A DNA stretch of 32,591 bases from an uncultured Dysosmobacter sp. (GCF_947631635.1 NZ_CANRMB010000036.1:1-32591), one strand, 5' to 3'. Counted from the first letter of the stretch, positions 1 to 6,751 are shown. Notes: generated by a model not told the origin, from the sequence alone. Made by a program: numbers and translations.

Positions 1-61
1 GTGTAGCGGCGCGCGCTCGCTGGCAAACTGCGCGCAGTACGCGTCAAAAAATCCGCATGAA
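1..61. other. Gene-free edge; possible prophage end or host flank
   Basis: No phage gene is visible here. The stretch lies beyond the terminator that closes the phage late operon. It contains a perfect 12-base palindrome at 27-38 (actgcgcgcagt). On the minus strand one frame stays open across it and reads like protein (GFFDAYCAQF near the middle), which could be a host gene fragment. A 5'-TG at 58-59 begins a run towards the terminator and could be the phage terminus, because Mu-type ends start with TG, but this is only a guess. Confidence 0.25.
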
Positions 62-104
62 TAAAAAACGCGAAGAGCGGCCGTTATATTCACGGCCGCC
101 CTTC
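62..104 (-). terminator. Intrinsic terminator closing the late operon
   Basis: On the minus strand there is a 13-base-pair stem (arms at 92-104 and 72-84, one G-U pair) around a 7-base loop, followed after three bases by six U residues (A-run at 63-68 on the plus strand). It lies just after the holin-like gene stop codon and ends the long late transcription unit. Confidence 0.9.
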
Positions 105-111
105 CTGCTTT

Positions 112-630
112 TTATTCGATGATAACGTCCTCCGCCAGCAGCGTGGCAGCGGTGTGCATGTTGTTGATCATGTCCTCCGCAGCGCCCTGGATCAGCGCGT
201 TCACATCCAGCTTCGCCGCCTCCAGCAGCTGCACCGCAGGCGCTGTCAGCTTCTCCGACGTTTTCTGCAAAAGTTTCCGTTTCAGGTCCTCGATCTGCGC
301 CGGTGTCAATTTGCCGTCCGGCGCTGCCTCTTTAAGTCCGACGACAACAGTCTGCTGCAATTCGCCCACCGTCAGCTGGGCGGCGTCAATCACCTGTTTG
401 ATGGCGGCCTGCAGGTTCGACAGGCTCTTGTTCTGGCCGATCTTCGCCAGCGCCCACGCCCCCACGACGCCGATCAGGGCGGTGGCAGCGGTGGCCGCGA
501 TGTCCAGGGCGACGATTGCCGCCTCGGTGGCGATGGGGTCGCCCCCGCCCTCGCTGGTGGCGGTAGCGCACCCCGCAAGGGCCAGCAGCATCAGCAGGGC
601 CAGCAGCATGGGAAACAGTCTTTTTTTCAT
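112..630 (-). CDS. Holin-like protein with lipoprotein signal
   Basis: This 172-residue protein is the last gene of the late operon. Residues 1-21 form a lipoprotein-type signal with a lipobox (LALAGC, Cys21). A second hydrophobic stretch at about residues 40-62 (ending GVVGAWALAKIG) is followed by a charged, helical tail. The transmembrane segment, the following QNKSLSNL-type sequence and the DGKLT motif resemble the LL-H family of phage holins, and the gene sits directly after the endolysin, which fits release of the lysin through the membrane. AGGAGG lies 6 bases before the ATG. The unusual point is a lipobox in front of a holin-like core; it could instead be a lipoprotein with a lysis or superinfection role. 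Confidence 0.7.
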   Translation of the reverse strand: MKKRLFPMLLALLMLLALAGCATATSEGGGDPIATEAAIVALDIAATAATALIGVVGAWALAKIGQNKSLSNLQAAIKQVIDAAQLTVGELQQTVVVGLKEAAPDGKLTPAQIEDLKRKLLQKTSEKLTAPAVQLLEAAKLDVNALIQGAAEDMINNMHTAATLLAEDVIIE

Positions 631-650
631 AGGTTTTCCTCCTTATTTTT

Positions 651-673
651 CCGCCCTTTTTGGGGCGGTTTTT
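651..673 (+). terminator. Terminator-like hairpin facing the plus strand
   Basis: A 6-base-pair GC stem (ccgccc 651-656 and gggcgg 663-668) is followed by five T residues on the plus strand. It lies between the endolysin and holin-like genes. It could stop antisense transcription entering the late operon. In the minus-strand mRNA the same hairpin sits just upstream of the holin ribosome site and might affect its translation. It may also be chance. Confidence 0.4.
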
Positions 674-681
674 AACGCGTT

Positions 682-2247
682 TCAAGGGGTGTTTTCCTCG
701 CCGTTTTCGGCGTCATTTTCGGGGGCATTTTCGGCCCCGATTTTGGCGGCCACGGCGTCGGTGTAGGTGACGGCCACCACGGCCGCCTTGAAGGTCTCGC
801 GGCGCATGTTCAGGTCGGTGGGGTTCACCTCTGCGCTGGTGCCGCCGTTGACGGCCCCGGACTCCAGCATGGCCTTCGCAGCGGCCTGCCAGTAGCTGGG
901 CACGTCCCGCAGGTCCGTGATCATGGGGTCCCTTTCGTCCAGGACTTCCTCGACAGTCTCGCGGATCATGGCCCGCAGCTTTTCTTCATCCATTTCGTCG
1001 TCCTCCTTGTCCTCTTGGTATGTGATGTATGGCAGCAGCCCCCACTTGGTCCAGTTCCTGCGGTTGTAGCCCTTTTTGGTGCAGTTGCAGGCGGTGATCT
1101 GCACGCGGTTCGCCCACTTCGGGCTGCACTCCACGGCCAGGCCGTCGCCGATATAGATGCCGATGTGGCCGGACATCCAGGTGACGGCACCGGGCACGAT
1201 CTTGGTGAAGTCGGTGGACGTGTAGGGGCACACCTTGATCATGCTGTCGGCCCCGATGTCCGGCACGCCGTTCGCGGTGTACTGCGCGCCGCCGTAGACC
1301 TTGCTGGCGTCGCCGCACCAGCCCCACAAGATGCCCTTGATCAAGCACACACAGTCGAAGCCATAGACGGGCGAGTTTTTATTCGCGGCGGCCTTGATCA
1401 TGGCGGTGCGGGCGGGGGCTTTGTTGTAGGAGTGGTTATTGCAGTAGCGGGTCACGTTGCTGCCTGTCAGCGGGGCACCGAAGCACCCCATGACGTACAG
1501 GGTGTCGTAGTTCTTGGCGATGTTCACCGCCTGGGCCACCAGTTCGCTGGCGGTCCTGATCTTCCCGTCCACCGGCGCGGGGGCAGCTGCCTGGGGCTTA
1601 TCCTTCGCGGCGGCCTTGGTGCCGTTCAGCCCCGCCTGCCGGATGATCGCGGGATAGTCTTTATACGCCACATCCAGGTCCACGTTCCCGCTGATGCCGG
1701 GCACGCTGCCCACGTTGCTGCGCTGCCAGATGCCGAAGGTGTAGGCGTTGGACGGGGCCGCAGCCCACTGGGCCAGCCACAGGTCGTAGACTTTCAGGGC
1801 GTCCATGTCCAGCCTGTTGCGGCACCAGTCCAGATTGCAATACAGCATAGCGTACCAGCCCGCGCCCTCGATGGCCTCGCAGAACGCGGCCACCATGCTG
1901 GTCAGGGTAGCTTTCCCCAGGCTGCGCTGCGTCTGGTCCTCCAGGTCCAGCACCACCGGGTAAAGGACGCGCCCGGCGTAGGGGACCAGCTGATACAGCA
2001 CCCACGCGGCCTCCTTCTTGATGGCGGTCACGCTGGTGGCGTAGCTGTAGAAGTAGACGCCCACGTCCACCCCCGCATCCAGGGCGCTGGTGATGTTCAC
2101 GATGAAGGTCTTGTCCAGCGTGCAGGTGTCGCCGGTAGGGCTGCCGAAGCCCACGCGGATCATGGCGAAGTCGATGCCCCCGGCCTTCACCTTCGGCCAG
2201 TCGATAACGCCCTGCCATGTGGACACGTCAATGCCTTGCTTTTCCAT
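682..2247 (-). CDS. Endolysin: GH25 muramidase plus NlpC/P60-type peptidase
   Basis: A 521-residue cell-wall hydrolase. Residues 1-205 are a GH25 lysozyme domain with DVSTWQG (Asp7), the acidic cluster LDLED (Asp101, Glu103), a QW motif and the terminal DLDVAYKDY. After an Ala/Pro linker, residues 232-410 look like an NlpC/P60 domain with the nucleophile in FDC (Cys299, with a second Cys at 301) and the paired histidine in GHIG (His361). The C-terminal 110 residues are acidic and contain a short repeat-like segment (PSYWQAAAKAMLESG) of the kind found in wall-anchoring tails. Two cutting domains would cleave both glycan and peptide bonds. AAGGAGGG precedes the ATG. It lies between tail accessory and holin-like genes, as expected for a lysis cassette. 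Confidence 0.9.
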   Translation of the reverse strand: MEKQGIDVSTWQGVIDWPKVKAGGIDFAMIRVGFGSPTGDTCTLDKTFIVNITSALDAGVDVGVYFYSYATSVTAIKKEAAWVLYQLVPYAGRVLYPVVLDLEDQTQRSLGKATLTSMVAAFCEAIEGAGWYAMLYCNLDWCRNRLDMDALKVYDLWLAQWAAAPSNAYTFGIWQRSNVGSVPGISGNVDLDVAYKDYPAIIRQAGLNGTKAAAKDKPQAAAPAPVDGKIRTASELVAQAVNIAKNYDTLYVMGCFGAPLTGSNVTRYCNNHSYNKAPARTAMIKAAANKNSPVYGFDCVCLIKGILWGWCGDASKVYGGAQYTANGVPDIGADSMIKVCPYTSTDFTKIVPGAVTWMSGHIGIYIGDGLAVECSPKWANRVQITACNCTKKGYNRRNWTKWGLLPYITYQEDKEDDEMDEEKLRAMIRETVEEVLDERDPMITDLRDVPSYWQAAAKAMLESGAVNGGTSAEVNPTDLNMRRETFKAAVVAVTYTDAVAAKIGAENAPENDAENGEENTP

Positions 2248-2259
2248 GGGTTGCCCTCC

Positions 2260-3030
2260 TTATTGCACCAGCTTGTAATAATCATCAATCAGCGCGGGCG
2301 GCCGGTAGCTGTCCTGCTTGTAGAATTGCCGAAGCACTTCGTAGGTCTTGCCGTAGTCGGTAAAGCGGTCGCCCACGTTGAACAGGTGCTGGTCGGGCAG
2401 GTCTGCCCACCGCTTCGGGCTGCCGTCGTCGCCGCCGTCGCCGCCCCCGCCGTCGTCGTCCTCCACCAGCTTGTATTCAGACGGGACCAGGTGGGGGTAG
2501 TGTGGCTCGTACAGGGTGACGCCTTCGGGGTGTATGGGGGTGTAGACCTTGCCGTCGATGGGGTCGCGCCTCTTGGCCCCGAAGGGGACCAACTCGCCCC
2601 ACATGAAGTCCAGCACGCCGCCGTCCTTCGGTTCTTCCCGGATAGGCCGGAACAGCGTGCGGCCCTCCAGGGTGCCGGGGACCAGGCGGGCCTCCTTGAT
2701 GTGCTGCTGCAGGCAGATGTAGAAGTCGCCGTCGTCCGTTACCACTGTTTCGTTCTTGTAGATCGTGCCGGTGATTTGGGACCAAACGCGCACGCCGTCA
2801 GTGACAGCGATCGCGCGCAGTTCTGCGTCGGTGTAGTCACCGGCGCTCTTGCCTCCAGAACGCAGCAGGGCGGCCTTCGCGCGCTCCACATGGATGGAAG
2901 CAAGGCCAGGAAGCCCCCCAGCCTCCAGGGCCTCGTGGACGGCCAGAATGGCCGCCCACAGGTGTTCCTGTTCCGCTGCCCCTTCATGCGCCGCCAGGGC
3001 GCGGGCCTCGGTCAGTGTCTTGCTGTTCAT
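2260..3030 (-). CDS. Tail accessory protein with carbohydrate-binding-like modules
   Basis: 256 residues, directly after the DGR target gene and 12 bases before the endolysin start. Residues 1-60 are helical. Residues 78-150 (from RVWSQITGTIYKNE) and 205-256 (GDRFTDYGKTYEVL) each have the aromatic/GD pattern seen in CBM5/12-like chitin-binding modules, joined by an Asp/Gly-rich linker at about 192-205. Late tail-region genes with such modules usually bind cell-surface sugars. A good AAGGAGGG site lies 8 bases before the ATG. I infer an adsorption or fibre-accessory role; it might instead be a chaperone for the target protein. I do not recognise a named family with certainty. Confidence 0.6.
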   Translation of the reverse strand: MNSKTLTEARALAAHEGAAEQEHLWAAILAVHEALEAGGLPGLASIHVERAKAALLRSGGKSAGDYTDAELRAIAVTDGVRVWSQITGTIYKNETVVTDDGDFYICLQQHIKEARLVPGTLEGRTLFRPIREEPKDGGVLDFMWGELVPFGAKRRDPIDGKVYTPIHPEGVTLYEPHYPHLVPSEYKLVEDDDGGGGDGGDDGSPKRWADLPDQHLFNVGDRFTDYGKTYEVLRQFYKQDSYRPPALIDDYYKLVQ

Positions 3031-3044
3031 GCTGTGCCCTCCTT

Positions 3045-4751
3045 TTACAGATAGGAACCGCTGACGCCATACAGCGCCACGGTGTCGAAGCCGTGGGTCT
3101 TGTTCAGCGTCACCCGCAGGCCCACGGCCCAGCTTTCGTCGGTCTTGGTGTCATTGGCAAACAGGTGCTTGCGGCCCGGCGTCACCTGCTCCCAGGCAGG
3201 CTCCACGTCGTTCGCATTGTTGCACGCCTCCACCGTCAGCCCTTCCTCCGCGCCCAGGTAGCGCACGGAAACAAGGATTTTTTCGGCCTTGGCGTCTGTG
3301 GGGATGGGGGCGCGCTGCACCTTCACCAAGGCGACGTTCCGGGTGAAGGTGATCTTCCTGGTGGCGCTGTTCCCGGCGCTGTCGGTAACGGTGATCTCCA
3401 TGGTGTGCTGCCCGTTCGCCAGGCTGGCGAACTGGGCCAGGGTCAGGGCGAAGGTGTACTCCTGCTGCCGCACGGCCTGGTCGATGCGGCCCACCTCGCT
3501 GCCGTCCAGGCTCTTGATCACGGTCAGGGTGTCGCCCTGGTCGGTGTCGCCCACGGTGAAGGTGCGGGACGGCGGCGACGCCACCGGCCCCAGGTCGGTA
3601 TCTTCGCCGGACACGGTGGGGTCGGCGTTATGGACCACCGTTCTTTTCTCGCTGGTCGTGTACTCGCTGTATGCGTCCTTGCTGTCCTTGGCCCGGACTC
3701 TCCACTGCACCTGGTCCATGGCGGTGGTCACGCCCTGGTCGGCAAACTGCACCGCGTCGCCGGTGTAGATCACGGCCCAGCCGTTCTTCACGTTGTCCCA
3801 CCGCTCCAGGCTGTAGGTCACGGGGTCCCTTTCGGGGTCCACCGACGCGGCCCAGCTGACGTTCGCGGTCTTGCCGCTGCGCACTTCGCTGGGGATCGTG
3901 ATGCCGGGGGGCGGGGTCGGGGCGCTGTTCCACTGGATTTCGTAGTACCCCTCGCTGTTCACGTTGTCAGATACCAAGGTATCAGATGACAAATTACAAA
4001 GCGGGCGGACGCCGTAGCGGCCGTAGTACGCGCTGTCGTCACTCTCGGCCCCCGAAGCATAGCAGTCGCGCACGTAGCTCGCATACCCGGCATTCGGCGA
4101 GCGCAAAAACCAGTTCCAGTAGTCCGAAGTCTTGGGGTTGCTGGTGTAGTTGCTGTTGGTGATGGCCTGCGGGGTGCAGGTGCATTGGCGGCTGCTGTTG
4201 TTGCTGTTGAACAGGGGCAGCAGAGTGCCCTCGGTGATGCTGCCCTCCGCGCCCAGGCCCACCTCCGCCTTGCTTGCCAGGAAGAAGCTGTCGGTGGTGG
4301 TCTCGCTGTTGCCGCCGTCCACGCTGGGGATCGCCGTGGTCACGGTCGTTTTCAGGATCGCGGCCAGGAACTGGGGGGAGAAGCCGGTCAGGAAGCCCGC
4401 CTCGGTATTATAGGCATTGTAGCCGCTCCAGACGTAGCTGTTGGCCGGGGCGCGGTCGTAGCCGTGCTGCGCGACGAACCAGTTCGTCCCGGACTTGTTC
4501 AGCCACTGGCGCAGGTTCGACAGGCTCCAGCGGTTGTTCCCGTAGTTTTGCCGGTCGCTGTTGCCGCCGTTTTCCGTGGCGTCGAAGCATTTCAGGGCGA
4601 TGATCTTCTCGGTGATCAGCGTGGTGCTGTTCTGCGGGTAGCCCTGGTGGTTCTTATCGGCCACCAGGAAGTACACCGGCGCGCCGTAGTATTTGGACAG
4701 CGGGTCGCATACTTTAGCCCCCACCGCCAGGGCGCTGATTTTTTTGGGCAT
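3045..4751 (-). CDS. DGR target: variable tail fibre / receptor-binding protein
   Basis: 568 residues from the ATG at 4751, which has AAGGAG 9 bases upstream; a longer open frame to 4832 lies inside the RT gene and lacks such a site. Residues 1-255 form a DUF6273-like domain of the C-type-lectin class used by DGR targets, ending in the typical YGVRPLCNL. The variable repeat encodes residues about 211-251 (from WNWFLRSPN to RPL). After a Pro-rich hinge (PTPPPG) come two or three Ig/fibronectin-like modules (about 275-375, 380-470, 475-568). The variable patch is therefore internal rather than at the C-terminus, so the Ig part must either anchor the protein or add a second binding surface. The start overlaps the end of the RT gene by 38 bases. 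The protein probably sits on the tail tip and contacts the host receptor. Confidence 0.9.
   Translation of the reverse strand: MPKKISALAVGAKVCDPLSKYYGAPVYFLVADKNHQGYPQNSTTLITEKIIALKCFDATENGGNSDRQNYGNNRWSLSNLRQWLNKSGTNWFVAQHGYDRAPANSYVWSGYNAYNTEAGFLTGFSPQFLAAILKTTVTTAIPSVDGGNSETTTDSFFLASKAEVGLGAEGSITEGTLLPLFNSNNSSRQCTCTPQAITNSNYTSNPKTSDYWNWFLRSPNAGYASYVRDCYASGAESDDSAYYGRYGVRPLCNLSSDTLVSDNVNSEGYYEIQWNSAPTPPPGITIPSEVRSGKTANVSWAASVDPERDPVTYSLERWDNVKNGWAVIYTGDAVQFADQGVTTAMDQVQWRVRAKDSKDAYSEYTTSEKRTVVHNADPTVSGEDTDLGPVASPPSRTFTVGDTDQGDTLTVIKSLDGSEVGRIDQAVRQQEYTFALTLAQFASLANGQHTMEITVTDSAGNSATRKITFTRNVALVKVQRAPIPTDAKAEKILVSVRYLGAEEGLTVEACNNANDVEPAWEQVTPGRKHLFANDTKTDESWAVGLRVTLNKTHGFDTVALYGVSGSYL
3967..3986 (-). 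promoter_or_regulatory. Hairpin/cruciform just downstream of the VR
   Basis: An inverted repeat (tctgatacc and ggtatctga on the coding strand, one mismatched pair) with a tight central turn lies 12 bases beyond the 3' end of the VR, inside the target gene. In the Bordetella phage BPP-1 DGR a hairpin just downstream of the VR is needed for efficient target recognition. Position and form match that element. It also encodes amino acids (SDTLVSD) in the target. Confidence 0.6.
3999..4120 (-). repeat. DGR variable repeat (VR)
   Basis: These 122 bases match the TR at 5956-6077 except at 12 positions, and at every one the template has an adenine on the coding strand (T on the plus strand). The TR has 30 adenines in this span by my count. 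The 12 changes alter 11 codons, mostly AAC/AAT (Asn) to Tyr, Ser, Asp or Arg, and one Thr to Ala; none is silent. The last 13 bases on the coding strand (4013 down to 4001) are a GC-rich identical block, the expected initiation-of-mutagenic-homing site. The match may extend two bases further (4121-4122), again at template adenines. Confidence 0.97.
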
Positions 4752-5793
4752 TGTCGGTACTCCTTTCAAAAATGGATCTGACGATGTTGTCATACTTCGC
4801 CACCAGCTGCCTGCAATTCCCGTGCATGGCATGGGTGCGCCAGCTGATGTAGCTGTCGGTGATCTCTTTGCGGGTTATCTTGCCCTCCGCATAAAGGGCG
4901 GCATATTTCCGCAGCTTCCGCTTCATGCGGTCCCTGCTGGATTTGCGCACCCGCCTGATCACCTTGCCGTGGTCGTCGATGTAAGTATGGAACCCCAAAA
5001 AGTCCAGGCCGTTGCGCAGCGGAAAAATCTGCGTCTTTTGGTTCAGTTCCAGGCCCCGCTCTGCCAGGTGCTGGCGGATCACCACCAGGGCCTCCTGCAG
5101 CCGTTCCTTGCTGTTGCAGATAATATAAAAATCATCCATATAGCGCCCGTACCATTTGAAGCCCAGCTGCTCCTTGATGATGTGGTCCATCTGGTTCAGG
5201 TACAGCAGCGCGAACAGTTGGGAGGACTGGTTGCCGATGGGGATGCCCAGCGGGTCCGGCGAACTGTCTATAATCATATAGGCCAGCGCCAGACAGTCGG
5301 GGTCGTGCAGCTGCGCGGCCACGTCCCGCTTCAGGATGTCCGGCCGGATGGACTGGAAATAGTGGCGGATGTCCGCCTTCAGCACCCACCCGTCAGCGGA
5401 AAAGCCGTTCTTGCGGTAGTAGTCGCGCAGGAAATGGCGCAGCCGGTCCAGGCCGAAGTGTGTGCCCTTCCCGATCTGGCTGCCATAGTTGTCAAGGATG
5501 AAGGGCCGGGTCAGGGCTTTATAAAGCACCTGGTCACAAAAGACATGCTGCACGATCTTGTCCTTGAAGCTGTTGGTCTGGATCAGCCGTTTTTTCGGCT
5601 CATACACATAAAATTCCCGGTAGCCGCCGGGCCGGTAGGTCTTGGTTTGAAGTTCCCGCTGCAGCAGGGCTATGGCCTCCAGTGTGGACGCCTCCACCTT
5701 CGCCACCGCGTTCTTCCATCGCTTGCCACGGCGGGCCAGCCGGTACGCCTCGTACAGATTGGCCCAGTCGCACAGTTTTTCATAGTCGGTCAT
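4714..5793 (-). CDS. DGR reverse transcriptase
   Basis: 359 residues from the ATG at 5793. It copies TR RNA into cDNA with errors at adenines. The fingers/palm motifs are in order: YEPKKR at 64-69, first catalytic Asp141 in KADIRHYF, the DGR-type GNQSSQ at 187-192 (group II intron enzymes have SP in place of SQ), and the YMDD box at 218-221. A short thumb follows, with no maturase or endonuclease domain, as usual for DGR enzymes. The ribosome site before this ATG is weak (GAGG, very close), while a strong AGGAGG upstream serves a 25-codon mini-frame at 5780-5857 that overlaps the start, so translation may be coupled. A TTG start at 5832 is possible but lacks a site. The gene follows Avd and the TR and overlaps the target gene. 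Confidence 0.97.
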   Translation of the reverse strand: MTDYEKLCDWANLYEAYRLARRGKRWKNAVAKVEASTLEAIALLQRELQTKTYRPGGYREFYVYEPKKRLIQTNSFKDKIVQHVFCDQVLYKALTRPFILDNYGSQIGKGTHFGLDRLRHFLRDYYRKNGFSADGWVLKADIRHYFQSIRPDILKRDVAAQLHDPDCLALAYMIIDSSPDPLGIPIGNQSSQLFALLYLNQMDHIIKEQLGFKWYGRYMDDFYIICNSKERLQEALVVIRQHLAERGLELNQKTQIFPLRNGLDFLGFHTYIDDHGKVIRRVRKSSRDRMKRKLRKYAALYAEGKITRKEITDSYISWRTHAMHGNCRQLVAKYDNIVRSIFERSTDNAQKNQRPGGGG

Positions 5794-5857
5794 GGCCTCG
5801 CTGATGCCGCAGGCAGCCCCGCACCCTCGCAAAAGGCGCGGTGCAGGGCGTCGGCAT
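5780..5857 (-). CDS. Possible leader mini-ORF upstream of the RT
   Basis: 25 codons starting MPTPCTAPF, with a strong AAAGGAGG at 5869-5876, 11 bases before the ATG. Its stop codon lies 14 bases inside the RT gene in another frame. Ribosomes finishing this peptide could re-initiate at the RT start, which has only a weak site of its own. It may be a translational coupling device that limits RT level, or the relic of a shifted RT start. No known product is recognised. Confidence 0.3.
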   Translation of the reverse strand: MPTPCTAPFARVRGCLRHQRGHDRL

Positions 5858-5955
5858 TATGTGTTAGTCCTCCTTTCGTTGGACGGGATGGGCTTTCCTT
5901 TGATAGATGGGCCTCTGCTTTCGCCTTTCGGTTACTCGGTCGCGGTGTTCCATCG
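5858..5955 (-). other. DGR spacer between TR and RT
   Basis: A 98-base gap with no convincing gene, apart from the ribosome site of the mini-ORF. In BPP-1 the RNA just downstream of the TR is required for cDNA priming and binds the RT-Avd complex. By position this stretch would do the same job as part of the TR-containing RNA. The role is inferred only from its place. Confidence 0.45.
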
Positions 5956-6077
5956 AAGCGGGCGGACGCCGTAGTTGCCGTTGTACGCGTTGTTGTTACT
6001 CTCGGCCCCCGAAGTATTGCAGTTGCGCACGTTGTTCGCATTCCCGGCATTCGGCGAGCGCAAAAACCAGTTCCAGT
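5956..6077 (-). repeat. DGR template repeat (TR)
   Basis: The invariant donor copy, placed between avd and the RT gene. Read in the target's frame it is dominated by AAC/AAT codons (for example GNANNVRNCN and ESNNNAYNGNYG), the hallmark of a template built for adenine mutagenesis, because AAC can become many codons but no stop. The 13-base GC-rich block at 5958-5970 equals the VR 3' end. The sequence diverges from the VR just beyond it (5955 and lower). It is transcribed with the late operon in the same direction as the RT. No gene start of its own is supported. Confidence 0.97.
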
Positions 6078-6107
6078 TTACAAAGCCCACCCCACGGAAG
6101 CGCGGTT

Positions 6108-6527
6108 TTATCTGAACCGCGCGGCGTCCTTCTTCCTCCAGGCGGCCGCCATATATTTGACATCAAGCACCCGCTTCGTCCAGTATTCCGCGACGCGCTG
6201 GTCTATCAGCTGCTGCTCCAGGGCTATGTCCATGAAGTTCAGCAGCACCTTGCAGCCGGTCAGCGCCTGCGTCTGTAACGCATTCCGCTGGCGCTGCGCG
6301 GCCCTCTTTAGCGCCGGGTCTGGCTCTTGGTCGGGGTTGATCTCGTTCGCCGTGATAATGTCCCGAAGGATGCCCAGGGCCAGGTCGTCCATGCGGTTGG
6401 ATATGTTGAAGCGCACCCGCTTCGGGAACTTCGCGGTTCTGTGCAGGGTTTCATTTACCAGGTCCTTGGCCTTCGATATGATGGTCAATTCCTGGTCCGG
6501 CTTGTGCCGGTTGTCCGGCCTGTTCAC
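6108..6527 (-). CDS. avd: DGR accessory protein Avd (four-helix bundle)
   Basis: 139 residues. The sequence is almost wholly helical and basic, with heptad-like stretches (ELTIISKAKDLVNETL, RMDDLALGILRDII, LLNFMDIALEQQLID and the ending VKYMAAAWRKKDAARFR), the pattern of the Avd/S23-type four-helix bundles found beside DGR reverse transcriptases. Avd forms a pentamer that binds the RT and the TR RNA. I chose GTG 6527 because AAGGAGG lies 8 bases upstream and it overlaps the previous stop as GTGA; a GTG at 6536 falls inside the ribosome site. The TR starts 30 bases after its stop. The 'avd' identity rests on context and helix pattern. Confidence 0.85.
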   Translation of the reverse strand: MNRPDNRHKPDQELTIISKAKDLVNETLHRTAKFPKRVRFNISNRMDDLALGILRDIITANEINPDQEPDPALKRAAQRQRNALQTQALTGCKVLLNFMDIALEQQLIDQRVAEYWTKRVLDVKYMAAAWRKKDAARFR

Positions 6528-6751
6528 AATAGGCACCTCCTTCCCCTTATCTTGGCGACATATTCAGCGGTCGGCCCTTCGATTTCATAGACGCCGCCGC
6601 CCAGGACGCGCACTTCAACGTGCTGGCCGTCCGGCCCGTTGCCGCAGATGCGAAGCGGGCCGCCCTCGCAAGGGCAGGGTGTAACGGTTTCCGCTATAAG
6701 TGAAGCGATCAGGCAGCTGGCCTCGTCGTCGCCGCAGGCCACCCTGATCAT
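6524..6751 (-). CDS. Small cysteine-containing protein of unknown function
   Basis: 75 residues from the ATG at 6751, which overlaps the stop of the tail-fibre gene (ATGA), so it is translated by coupling. It has five cysteines (ACGDD, SCLIA, TPCPCEGG and GRRCLL at the C-terminus; a sixth in RICGN), which might bind a metal, and a basic end. It lies between the collar fibre and Avd. In comparable phages this slot may hold a small fibre accessory or head-fibre chaperone. I do not recognise a family. Confidence 0.6.
   Translation of the reverse strand: MIRVACGDDEASCLIASLIAETVTPCPCEGGPLRICGNGPDGQHVEVRVLGGGVYEIEGPTAEYVAKIRGRRCLL

Noticed and set aside
1015..3054. Plus-strand open frame of 679 codons opposite the endolysin
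   Set aside because: Antisense to the endolysin and accessory gene, no conserved motifs, composition typical of a shadow frame.
4752..4832. Upstream extension of the target protein (MPCTGIAG...)
   Set aside because: These 27 codons lie inside the RT gene in another frame with no ribosome site, while ATG 4751 has a clear AAGGAG.
4714..5793. Group II intron or retron reverse transcriptase
   Set aside because: The GNQSSQ motif, lack of maturase/endonuclease domains, adjacent Avd and an A-specific TR/VR pair identify a DGR enzyme.
5790..6050. 86-codon frame crossing the TR
   Set aside because: It starts inside the TR without a ribosome site and would make the template a gene in a frame different from that of the target; no family features.
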